DNA of 64,000 nucleotides from CAYVQF01 sp964454015 (lineage in GTDB: Bacteria > Myxococcota_A > Bradymonadia > UBA4248), in NCBI GenBank assembly GCA_964454015.1, contig CAYVQF010000019.1:1-64000 (forward strand), written 5' to 3'. A program made the position numbers and the translations under genes. Shown piece after piece: positions 8,932 through 16,717 of the stretch. The stretch's first letter is position 1; each line of letters starts with the position of its first letter. The notes under the pieces were generated by a model. It was given only the letters and a program-made list of their open reading frames with translations, was not told the DNA's origin and searched no databases.

Positions 8932-10185
8932 CTAGAGCAGCAGCAGCAACAACGACATCACCAGCACCACCAAAAAGACCACCCCCACCATCCACCACAA
9001 CACCTTGGGCAGCATCCCCAACTGAACCCCCGGGGCCGGCCCCAGGGCCAACGGCGCCACTCCAGGGCGCAGCTCAGCACCAACGCGAATCGTCGGCGAA
9101 GCCACCTGAGAAGGGCCCACGACCAACGGCCCAGCCGCCTCAACCCCACCCCGCACCATCGCCGTCGGCGCCGACGCCCAGGCAAAGTCCTCCCGGGGCT
9201 CCGGACTCGGCACCAGGGACGGAGCCGTCAACCCGCCTCCCCCCAAATCATCGCCGACGGCCAACGCCGCCACCCCACTCACCGACGAGCGAAAGCCATC
9301 TTGGCCCCACACCAAGCGCTCCATCTCCGCCTCCCACGGCGCAATCAACAAGCGCTCGAGGTCCCGGTACATCTCATGCGCCGACCCATAACGCATCGTC
9401 CAATCCTTGGCCAAAGACCGCCGCAACACCCCCTCCAGCGGAGCCACACGCAACTGCGGCGGCAAAACCACCACCTCCTCCAACTGACGCCGAATCGTCT
9501 CCGTCGGCGTCGCCCCCATCATCAGCGATACCCCAGTCAGCAACTCCGCAAAAATCAGCCCCACCGCATAAAGATCACTGTGCGGACCTATCCCCTGACC
9601 CAATATCTGCTCCGGCGCCATGTACTGCGGCGTCCCAAAACCCACCCCGCCCGTCAAGTTCTGCGCCGTCAAATCAGCATAGGTGCCGTCAAAAGCCTTC
9701 GCGACACCAAAATCCAAAAGCTTCACCACATCGTTGCGCAAACCCAAAGGGCACAACATGATGTTCGAAGGCTTCAAATCCCGATGAACCACGCCTTGAC
9801 CATGCGCCTCGGCCAGCGCGTCCAGCACCTGCAAGATCACTTGCGTCGAACGCGCCAGCGACAAACGCCCCTCGCGGCGCAGCACCTGCTCCACCTCTAC
9901 TCCAGCAACATACTCCATCACCATGTACAGCATGCCATCGCCCAGGCTGCCATGATCGAAAATGCGCACCACATTCGGATGGCTCAGCTTCCGAGCCAGC
10001 GCCACCTCGCGCTCAAAACGCTGCAAATAGTCCGGCAGCAGCGGATTCTCCTGCCGGCGTGACACCTTGATCGCCACCGAGCACCCATCCTGCACCCGCT
10101 GCGCCAAATAAACGTCACCAAAGCCTCCCTCACCAACCTTGCGGACGATGCGGTAGGACTGCCCAATGATCTGACCCTCTCTCAT
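8932..10185 (-). CDS. tail-anchored Ser/Thr protein kinase
   Basis: This 417-residue protein carries a canonical Hanks kinase in residues 11-285: glycine loop GEGGFG, AIK Lys40, Glu60, HRDLKPSN (134-141), DFG from Asp158 and MAPEQ. A variable Ala/Pro/Gly-rich linker (about 290-390) leads to a single hydrophobic segment, roughly residues 396-417, that runs to the very last residue. With almost nothing beyond the membrane span, the protein looks tail-anchored, with the kinase in the cytoplasm and no periplasmic sensor domain. It lies between a LamG-like lipoprotein gene (63 bp upstream) and the TPR lipoprotein gene (91 bp downstream), suggesting co-expression with envelope proteins. Confidence 0.88.
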   Translation of the reverse strand: MREGQIIGQSYRIVRKVGEGGFGDVYLAQRVQDGCSVAIKVSRRQENPLLPDYLQRFEREVALARKLSHPNVVRIFDHGSLGDGMLYMVMEYVAGVEVEQVLRREGRLSLARSTQVILQVLDALAEAHGQGVVHRDLKPSNIMLCPLGLRNDVVKLLDFGVAKAFDGTYADLTAQNLTGGVGFGTPQYMAPEQILGQGIGPHSDLYAVGLIFAELLTGVSLMMGATPTETIRRQLEEVVVLPPQLRVAPLEGVLRRSLAKDWTMRYGSAHEMYRDLERLLIAPWEAEMERLVWGQDGFRSSVSGVAALAVGDDLGGGGLTAPSLVPSPEPREDFAWASAPTAMVRGGVEAAGPLVVGPSQVASPTIRVGAELRPGVAPLALGPAPGVQLGMLPKVLWWMVGVVFLVVLVMSLLLLLL

Positions 10186-10248
10186 GCCGCTCTGCCAGAC
10201 TTCCTCACCACGACCCTGACCCCTTCACCCGCCAACCTCCCACACCAA

Positions 10249-10941
10249 TCACTCCGCTGCTGCCCCCAGGTCGTACACCCGAACCCCGCGAAAGGCCACC
10301 GCAGAAGTCCAGTTGTTAAAAGCGAAATAGGCATGCTCCGGCCCACGCAAAGGCGAAGGATCATCGAAAAGCAAAAAGGGCTCGCCATCCACAAACCAAC
10401 GAACCCGATGATCCGTGCGCACCACCGCCATGCGATACACCCGGTCCTGCACCACCCCACGGCTCGCCCGAGTCACCCGGTCAGGACCATGCTCGTCCAA
10501 ACGCGCAAACCAATCCTCCACGTTGCGATGGGCGCCAAACACCAGAATATAGCCCGACTCGTGCCGCACACCGTCGCCAAAGATCTCCACCTTGATGTCT
10601 CCATCTGCAGTCAGCGCCCGCGCCTCAAACTCCACCCGCACCTGCTCCGGCAAGGGCACCTTCAACCACAACGGCGGCTCGTTGCGGACATTCTCCAAGC
10701 GCAACCAGCCCTCGGCCACCTTCGCCTTGGGGTGAGCCAGCCACGATTCAGAAAGCGTCGTCCCAGCAAAATCATCCGAAAAAACCAGCCGACCCCCTTC
10801 CAAACCATGGGAATCAAACAGCGCTGCCGCTACACCACGCCGCTGCTGACGCCCTGGGTCAGGCTGACAGCCCAACATCCCCAACAGCAACACCACGCCA
10901 AAGCATATCGCCTGCCACACTAGCCTTTCCCTACAACCCAC
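10249..10941 (-). CDS. LamG/concanavalin-like lipoprotein
   Basis: This 230-residue predicted lipoprotein has a signal peptide ending in the lipobox LLGMLGC at Cys25. The mature part is beta-rich and resembles a LamG/jelly-roll (DUF1961-like) fold: it opens with LVFSDDFAGTTLSESW, has alternating strands such as VRVEFEARA and YRMAVVRTDHRVRWFVDGEPF, and closes with FAFNNWTSAVAFRGVRVYDL. Such domains commonly bind carbohydrate or act as structural modules, but no catalytic residues are evident. Its ATG lies 3 bp after the stop of the upstream exported-protein gene, and the kinase gene follows 63 bp downstream, so all three are probably co-transcribed. Confidence 0.7.
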   Translation of the reverse strand: MGCRERLVWQAICFGVVLLLGMLGCQPDPGRQQRRGVAAALFDSHGLEGGRLVFSDDFAGTTLSESWLAHPKAKVAEGWLRLENVRNEPPLWLKVPLPEQVRVEFEARALTADGDIKVEIFGDGVRHESGYILVFGAHRNVEDWFARLDEHGPDRVTRASRGVVQDRVYRMAVVRTDHRVRWFVDGEPFLLFDDPSPLRGPEHAYFAFNNWTSAVAFRGVRVYDLGAAAE

Positions 10942-10944
10942 GGC

Positions 10945-11334
10945 TCACTCCCTATCTCCGTCAAAGGCCCCATCCACCATCACCACCCGACCCGACTGCG
11001 TACAAAGCGTCCCCATCAACACCGCTACCTCAACACATCGCTCCACGCAGGACTCCACCGCCCCCCCATCATCCGCCGCCTCGACCTCGCCCGTCGTCGC
11101 CACCCCCTCCTGCTCCACCCCAACCTCTTCCTCCTCTCCCAACCCGACACAGGTCAGCGCACACAAGCTCTCCAACGCCAGGTCTACCGCCTCCTCCAGC
11201 GTCGGCGCCAATGCAAAGGCATCCCGCACCTCCCCCTCCGCCTCAGCCCGCACCTGACAACGCACCTCATCGCCCCAGGACCAACCACTCCCCAACGCCA
11301 GCCACACCAACAGCAGCATCCCGACGCGTCTCAT
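10945..11334 (-). CDS. small exported acidic protein of unknown function
   Basis: This 129-residue protein has a classical signal peptide (MRRVGMLLLVWLALGSGWSWG) with likely cleavage before Asp-Glu. The mature part is acidic and has several cysteines (CALTC, then CVERC and a later single Cys) that could form disulfides in the periplasm. I do not recognise a family. The start codon overlaps the stop of the 489-aa gene as ATGA, and the stop is 3 bp from the lipoprotein gene that follows. This implies translational coupling within the leftward cluster. Confidence 0.6.
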   Translation of the reverse strand: MRRVGMLLLVWLALGSGWSWGDEVRCQVRAEAEGEVRDAFALAPTLEEAVDLALESLCALTCVGLGEEEEVGVEQEGVATTGEVEAADDGGAVESCVERCVEVAVLMGTLCTQSGRVVMVDGAFDGDRE

Positions 11335-12800
11335 CCCTTCACCTCCTCACCTTCGCCACCCTCGACCACAGCCGCGGCCCCCAACGGCGACCCAGCTTGC
11401 ACCTCGTCTCCGTCTGCGCTCACTTCTTCTTCTTCTGATCCACACGGCGACAAGTCGTGCCCCTCCTCTTCTGCAACCATGGCCAATTTCTCTTGCGTGT
11501 CTCGCCACGCCGGACGTCCACCCTCATCCTCCGTGGCCACGGGACCGGCCGCCAAACGCTCGCGAATGCGACGCTGAATCGCCGCCTCCGCCGCGCGCTG
11601 ACGCTCGGCCAACTCCGCCTCCGCCCGTGCCTCGGCCAAGGCCATCTGAGACTGCTCCGCCTGCTGGCGCATCGATTGCGTCAACTGATCCGGGTCCATC
11701 CCCATCTGGGTCAACAACTGCCGCGCCTCCGCATCCAACTCCGGCCCCTCTATCTCACGCTCCGGCACCGTCAAAAAGACCTGCATCATCTCCCGGTACC
11801 CCGCCATCTCCGCGGCCTCGCCAAGGGGAACCTCTTGCCCACGCAGCGCCACCGCCGCCAACAACGCCACCGTCGCCGTGTCCAGATAACGCGGCGCTGG
11901 CCCCTGGCTCGGCGCAAAATAATCGACCTCCCCCGTCTTGGCCCGCAGGTCCTGCTCGTAGTCCTTCACCACCTGCTCCAGAATCTGCCCCAACTCGGCA
12001 TACTCGCCCCGCAGCAAACAGGCCAAGCCCAAACAGAGCTGGTCATAACGGCGCACCTTGCGTTCCGCCCCACCCGCCGGCATCCGCTGCAGGGGCGCCC
12101 GCGCCTCGGCATAGGCGTTCAAACCCAAAATCGCCTCATCATCGAAACCTCGGCCGATGGCCGCCAATACACCCGCATAAACCACCGCCCCCAAACCCGC
12201 GAGCTCGAAATGGTTCGCACACGAACCGCGCCGAAAATACGACGTCAACAAGTTCGCCTCGCGAAACACATCGTCAGGAGCCTCACGCGCCATCAACATC
12301 ATCAACGGCATGCCATAGGTCGCCGATAGCTCCAGCGTCAGCAACGGCGTCCCGCTGATCAGACCCAACTCCACCGGCAACACCCGACGAGTCAAGAAAA
12401 ACTCAATCGGCCGCAACTCCAGATGCAGCGTGTGCCGGTTGTGCAGACAGCGCGCCGCCATGAACAGGTCGTCCGCGACCTCACCCATCGCCTCGCCTCG
12501 GGCAAAGTTCAGGCTGGCCCGCGACAGATACCAGTCCAGGTTCCGGTAATCCAACTCGTCTACGTGCTTGAGAAAAAACGCTTCGCACTCCGCCAGACGC
12601 GCATCCAAAGCCGCACGATCCACACCGCTCAGGCGCACGGCCCCAGCCACTCCCTGCTCTTCCTGCATCTGCCCCTCCACCTCCTCAACGCACCTCCTGC
12701 CCTCGTCACTTTGCATGAGCCCAGCCACCAAGGCAAACGATATCAGCACTTCCTCCCCCACCACCACCCTACCCCTGGCCCGCAAAATCTGGCATAGCAT
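11331..12800 (-). CDS. 489-aa helical protein, possibly Imm49-like
   Basis: This protein is mostly helical. Residues about 75-330 resemble TPR-like or Imm49-type immunity proteins in style (for example LDWYLSRASLNFARGEAMGE and later LCLGLACLLRGEYAELGQIL), but the similarity is judged by eye and is weak. Residues about 375-430 are a charged Ala/Glu/Arg-rich probable coiled coil, and the C-terminus is an acidic low-complexity tail. The start is uncertain: ATG 12800 has GGAGG only one base upstream, and a GTG further in would give a hydrophobic N-terminus (VLISFALVAGLM) that could be a signal. It is the first gene of the leftward cluster and overlaps the next gene by 4 bp. Confidence 0.6.
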   Translation of the reverse strand: MLCQILRARGRVVVGEEVLISFALVAGLMQSDEGRRCVEEVEGQMQEEQGVAGAVRLSGVDRAALDARLAECEAFFLKHVDELDYRNLDWYLSRASLNFARGEAMGEVADDLFMAARCLHNRHTLHLELRPIEFFLTRRVLPVELGLISGTPLLTLELSATYGMPLMMLMAREAPDDVFREANLLTSYFRRGSCANHFELAGLGAVVYAGVLAAIGRGFDDEAILGLNAYAEARAPLQRMPAGGAERKVRRYDQLCLGLACLLRGEYAELGQILEQVVKDYEQDLRAKTGEVDYFAPSQGPAPRYLDTATVALLAAVALRGQEVPLGEAAEMAGYREMMQVFLTVPEREIEGPELDAEARQLLTQMGMDPDQLTQSMRQQAEQSQMALAEARAEAELAERQRAAEAAIQRRIRERLAAGPVATEDEGGRPAWRDTQEKLAMVAEEEGHDLSPCGSEEEEVSADGDEVQAGSPLGAAAVVEGGEGEEVKG

Positions 12801-12809
12801 CCCTCCAAA

Positions 12810-12841
12810 GGTGCTGCGCTCCCCCCAACCACGGCAGCACC
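12810..12841. promoter_or_regulatory. inverted repeat in a divergent intergenic region
   Basis: A perfect 8-bp inverted repeat, GGTGCTGC at 12810-12817 and GCAGCACC at 12834-12841, is separated by 16 bp. Its centre-to-centre distance of 24 bp is compatible with a dimeric operator. It lies in the 71-bp gap between the leftward cluster and the rightward MORN lipoprotein gene, so it could serve both. No regulator is known. Confidence 0.3.
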
Positions 12842-12871
12842 ACCCAAACTCACCCTCACCCAGCGAAGCAC

Positions 12872-13528
12872 ATGCGCCACAGACTCTCCCTCCGCCAGCA
12901 CTCGCCCCGCTCCGCCACGGCGCGCCGCGCCTCCACCGCCTGCCTCTGCCTCATCGCCCTGTGCACCCTCGCCGCATGCAGCCGCGACAGCGCACCCCAA
13001 GCCTCGGGGAATAAACCTGCAGCCAAGGAGCTGCGGGTCCCCTGCCCCCCTGACACCGAGCCCAGGACCCAGGTCGACGACAAGTTCCGCGAAGCCTTCT
13101 GTGTCAAAAGTGGCATCGGACGACACGGCCCTTGGCATCAGTGGGACACTAAAGACCGCTTGACCGCCACCGGCACCTACCATGAAGGAAAACAACAGGG
13201 TATCTGGACCAAGTACGGCGACAACGGCCACAAAACCCTCGAAGGTGAGCTCGTCGATGGCAAACGACACGGCGCCTGGATACACTTCTACCCTGCCGGG
13301 CAACAACGCAGCCTCACCACCTACGAACAAGGCCAGCGTCAAGGACTCTTTCGCGCCTGGTATCTCAACGGCACCCTCATGAGCGAAGGACACTTCCTCC
13401 ATGACCTCGAGGACGGCTGGTGGACCGTCTGGGCCGAAGATGGCAGCGTCGCCAAACGTTGCCAAATGAGTGACGGTATCGAACGCCAATGCGAAAGCCC
13501 GGGACTGGGAGAAGCCGAACAAAAATAG
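12872..13528 (+). CDS. MORN/YwqK-like repeat lipoprotein
   Basis: This 218-residue protein begins with an Arg-rich n-region and a lipobox LCTLAAC, giving a predicted lipoprotein. The mature part has about five MORN-type repeats of the bacterial YwqK style: GRHGPWHQWD, GTYHEGKQQGIWTKYGDNG, GELVDGKRHGAWIHFYPAG, QGQRQGLFRAWYLNG and LEDGWWTVWAEDG. Such repeats are found in YwqK-like proteins and in many myxobacterial surface lipoproteins of unknown role. No good ribosome binding site is seen before ATG 12872. It diverges from the kinase cluster and converges with the GspE/PilB-like gene. Confidence 0.75.
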   Translation: MRHRLSLRQHSPRSATARRASTACLCLIALCTLAACSRDSAPQASGNKPAAKELRVPCPPDTEPRTQVDDKFREAFCVKSGIGRHGPWHQWDTKDRLTATGTYHEGKQQGIWTKYGDNGHKTLEGELVDGKRHGAWIHFYPAGQQRSLTTYEQGQRQGLFRAWYLNGTLMSEGHFLHDLEDGWWTVWAEDGSVAKRCQMSDGIERQCESPGLGEAEQK

Positions 13529-13541
13529 CCAACCCCAACCC

Positions 13542-15347
13542 TTAGGTCGTACCCACGACCCGCATCACCTCGTCGAAAGTCGTCTCGCCTTGGGCCAGCT
13601 TGCGAATCGCCACCTCCTTCAACGTCAGCATACCATCGGCGCGCGCCGCACGAAGCAGCTCCGTCGCATCAGACCTCTCATTGATCAAACGACGGATGTT
13701 CTCATTGACGGGCATCACCTCAAAAACCGCGCTGCGCCCATACAAACCCGTATAGCGACAGGTCGGGCAACCCACCCCAACCTTGATCGGCAACCGCCGC
13801 TTCTGCCTGCCCGTAAAACGCAACTCCAGCGCAATCATTTGATCTTCCGTCAGAAATGCGTCTTGCTTGCACGACGTACAGATCCGCCGCATCAGTCGCT
13901 GCGCCACCACCCCCACCAAGGTCGACGACAGTAAAAAGGGCTTCACCCCCAGATCGAGCAGACGAGTCACCGTGGAGGCCGTGTCGTTGGTGTGCAGCGT
14001 CGATAACACCAAGTGACCCGTCAGCGCCGCTTGCACCGCCATGTGCGCCGTCTCTTCGTCCCTGATCTCACCCACCATGACGATGTCCGGATCTTGCCGC
14101 AACACCGTCCGCAACGCCGAGTGGAAGCTGAGGCCAATCTTGTTGTGAACCTGAACCTGGTTGAAAGAGTCGTAGACCATCTCCACGGGATCCTCGATGG
14201 TCGTGATGTTCACATCGTTCGACTCCAAATAGCGCAGCGACGAGTACAATGTCGTCGTCTTGCCACTCCCCGTCGGCCCTGTCACCAACAAAATCCCCGT
14301 GCGGTGCGCCAAAAAGCCGCTGTACAAGCTCAACTCGTTGCCATCCAAGCCCAAGCCGGGCAGGTCCTGCAACAGGTTCTGCGGGTTGAAAACCCGGATG
14401 ACCACCTTCTCGCCAAAAGCCACGGGCATCGTCGACACCCGCAGCTCCACCTCCTTGCCCCCATCGTCGGTCTTGATGCGACCGTCTTGCGGCCGCCGTT
14501 TCTCAGCAATGTCCATGCGCGACATCATCTTCAGCCGCGACACGAAGGGCGCGTGCACCACCCGCGGGAGCTGATAAACTTGGTGCAAAACACCATCGAT
14601 CCGCAGACGAATCACACTGAACTCCCGCCGAGGCTCAATGTGAATGTCGCTGGCCCGTTGCCCAAAGGCATAGTGAAGCAGGTAGTCCACCGCGTTGACG
14701 ATGTGGGCGTCCGTGGCCTCGATCTCGTCCACCCGCTTGATCGAAACATACTGCTCCAGATTCCCCAGGTTCACCTCGCTGCGATGCTCATCGGCCGCTG
14801 CCTTCACGCTCGAGCGAAACCCATAGATCTCCGTGATGATCCGCTGGATGTCCGTCTTGGAAGACAACACGAAGTCCGGAGCAAACTGCAACGTCCGTTT
14901 GATCGACTCCTGCAAAACCACGTTGAAAGGGTCCGAGATGGCCAAAATGATACGACCGCCATCTTGACCCACGGGCAGCACCGCATTGTGCCGGGCATAA
15001 GCCCGGCTGAAGGTGTCCGTCACCAAACGCGCATCCAACTTCAGGGGATCGATCTTCATGAAGGGCATCCCGACCTTCGCCGCCAAGACCTCCATGATCC
15101 GATCCTCATTCAGACGACGGCCATCGCTACCCTGCAGCTCCGCCGCCGCCACCACCTCCACCGGTGACACCTGGTAGCGCGCCCGCCCACCAGGCACCTC
15201 CTTGTCCAGCAATATCCGCTGCCGCAAGGTGCTCTCGCGAATCTTCACCAAGCGGATCTGCTCCTCCGTCAACAGACCCTGCTCTTGCAACAGATTCAGC
15301 ACCCAAGCCAACACCAACTCTCTGGGACGCCCCTCGACTGGGCTCAT
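13542..15347 (-). CDS. GspE/PilB-family secretion or pilus ATPase
   Basis: This 601-residue hexameric traffic ATPase candidate has an MshEN/GspE N-terminal domain (about 80-175), the Asp-box region, Walker A GPTGSGKT (357-364, Lys363), Walker B MVGEIRDEET near 424-433, and a zinc-binding pair CTSC (490-493) and CPTC (527-530). These are standard for ATPases powering type II secretion or type IVa pilus assembly. No pilus or secretion partner gene is adjacent; only a GspC-like PDZ lipoprotein occurs, 46 kb away. The exact system is therefore unclear. ATG 15347 is preceded by GAGGAG at 9 bases. It lies downstream of mtnA on the same strand. Confidence 0.85.
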   Translation of the reverse strand: MSPVEGRPRELVLAWVLNLLQEQGLLTEEQIRLVKIRESTLRQRILLDKEVPGGRARYQVSPVEVVAAAELQGSDGRRLNEDRIMEVLAAKVGMPFMKIDPLKLDARLVTDTFSRAYARHNAVLPVGQDGGRIILAISDPFNVVLQESIKRTLQFAPDFVLSSKTDIQRIITEIYGFRSSVKAAADEHRSEVNLGNLEQYVSIKRVDEIEATDAHIVNAVDYLLHYAFGQRASDIHIEPRREFSVIRLRIDGVLHQVYQLPRVVHAPFVSRLKMMSRMDIAEKRRPQDGRIKTDDGGKEVELRVSTMPVAFGEKVVIRVFNPQNLLQDLPGLGLDGNELSLYSGFLAHRTGILLVTGPTGSGKTTTLYSSLRYLESNDVNITTIEDPVEMVYDSFNQVQVHNKIGLSFHSALRTVLRQDPDIVMVGEIRDEETAHMAVQAALTGHLVLSTLHTNDTASTVTRLLDLGVKPFLLSSTLVGVVAQRLMRRICTSCKQDAFLTEDQMIALELRFTGRQKRRLPIKVGVGCPTCRYTGLYGRSAVFEVMPVNENIRRLINERSDATELLRAARADGMLTLKEVAIRKLAQGETTFDEVMRVVGTT

Positions 15348-15408
15348 GGCCTTCTACTCCTCAGGCGACCTGCAGGCGCCTCTGCTGCAACCTTCTCCAC
15401 CGAGAACG

Positions 15409-16455
15409 CTAAGCCTTGAAGGAAAAGGGCGGACGAAAAACCCCCTCCTCACTGATGATCGCGCTGATCAATGACCCGGGCGTGATATCGAACGCCGGAT
15501 GACGGGCTGGAAAACCGGCCGGCGCTATCGCCACGCCCGCCAACTGCGTCAGCTCAACCGAGGGGCGCTCCTCTATGGGAATCTGGCTGCCATCGTGCGT
15601 GGCTGCATCAAAAGTCGAACTCGGCGCCGCCACATAGAAAGGAATCCCGTGATGACGCGCCAGCACCGCCAACCCATAAGAGCCAATCTTGTTGGCCACA
15701 TCACCATTCGCGGCGATGCGATCCGCACCGATGATCACCGCGTCCACCTCCCCGCGCCCCATGAAGTAACCCGCCATGTTGTCCGTAATCAGCGTCGCCG
15801 CGATACCCTCCCGGGCCAGCTCCCAGGCCGTCAGACGCGCCCCCTGCAGATAGGGCCGAGTCTCGTCCACCCACACGTGGATCCCCGCCGTACCCTCGCG
15901 CTGGCTGCGCGCGTGCGCCGCTCGCACCACACCCAGGGCGGTCCCGTACCCCCCCGTCGCCAACGCGCCAGCATTGCAGTGCGTCAAGAGGCGCGCCCCG
16001 GGCGCCAACAGCGCCGCCCCATGCTCACCCATCCGCTCATTCATCGCCACGTCTTCCCGCCAAATGCGCTGCGCCTCCTCCCACACCAAAGCCACCCGCC
16101 TGGCCCCATCCGCCGAAGCACTCCCCTCGACCACCGCAAAGACCCGCGCCAAAGCCCAAAAAAGGTTCACCGCCGTCGGCCGCGTCCCCGCCAACAACAT
16201 CCGCTTCGCCTGCATCGCTGCCACATAATCCGGCGCCGACACGGACTCCCGCGCCGCAAAAACCATCCCCAGAGCCGCCGCAATGCCGATCGCCGGAGCA
16301 CCCCGAATCACCATCGTCCGAATCGCCTCGGCCACCCCCTCCGTGCTGTCAAAGCGCAACCAACGCTCTTCCCCAGGCAACAAACGCTGATCCACCATCT
16401 CCAAATAACCGTCCGCCGCCGAAGCCACCCAACGCAAAGGCACGACCTTCAACAC
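15409..16455 (-). CDS. mtnA: S-methyl-5-thioribose-1-phosphate isomerase
   Basis: This enzyme converts methylthioribose-1-phosphate to methylthioribulose-1-phosphate in methionine salvage. The 348-residue protein has the full eIF2B-alpha-related motif set: RGAPAIG (51-57), THCNAGALAT with catalytic Cys160, GADRIAANGD with the catalytic Asp245, NKIGSYGLA, and the C-terminal HPAFDITP. The start is GTG 16455 with GGAGGTGA just upstream. No other salvage gene is adjacent. It is divergent from the GT-B-like gene and followed by the GspE/PilB-like ATPase, to which it is probably not functionally linked. Confidence 0.95.
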   Translation of the reverse strand: MLKVVPLRWVASAADGYLEMVDQRLLPGEERWLRFDSTEGVAEAIRTMVIRGAPAIGIAAALGMVFAARESVSAPDYVAAMQAKRMLLAGTRPTAVNLFWALARVFAVVEGSASADGARRVALVWEEAQRIWREDVAMNERMGEHGAALLAPGARLLTHCNAGALATGGYGTALGVVRAAHARSQREGTAGIHVWVDETRPYLQGARLTAWELAREGIAATLITDNMAGYFMGRGEVDAVIIGADRIAANGDVANKIGSYGLAVLARHHGIPFYVAAPSSTFDAATHDGSQIPIEERPSVELTQLAGVAIAPAGFPARHPAFDITPGSLISAIISEEGVFRPPFSFKA

Positions 16456-16522
16456 GACTCACCTCCAACCAACGACCCAAACAGCGACGATGCGCGTCCC
16501 CCAACACCCCCCTTCCCCACCT

Positions 16523-16538
16523 GACATTGCATGATGTC
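16523..16538. promoter_or_regulatory. short inverted repeat upstream of mtnA
   Basis: GACAT (16523-16527) and ATGTC (16534-16538) flank six bases in the divergent gap between mtnA and the GT-B-like gene. It is a possible operator, but the arms are short enough to occur by chance. Confidence 0.2.
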
Positions 16539-16576
16539 TGGCACCTCGACAACCCCGCCCAAATCACCGCTGGCCC

Positions 16577-16605
16577 TTGACGCTCGCCCTCACCCTTGCT
16601 ATCGC
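16577..16605 (+). promoter_or_regulatory. sigma70-like promoter for the GT-B-like gene
   Basis: TTGACG (16577-16582) and TATCGC (16600-16605) are spaced by 17 bp. Transcription would start near 16612, giving a leader of about 105 bases before ATG 16718. Confidence 0.4.
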
Positions 16606-16717
16606 CATTGCAACGGCGCATCAACATGAGCTCAACCCCGCTCCCAGGCTCGCCATCCCCTGCTCACCCCTCGAGAGCTCACCGCGCCGCCCCCCGCCAA
16701 CTGAGGAGCCCAGCCCC

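Noticed and set aside
8761..10062. 433-aa + strand ORF opposite the tail-anchored kinase
   Set aside because: Arg/His/Gln-rich composition typical of an antisense shadow; the - strand kinase is unambiguous.
16577..16717. N-terminal extension of the GT-B-like protein
   Set aside because: It overlaps a plausible promoter, and the good ribosome binding site points to ATG 16718.
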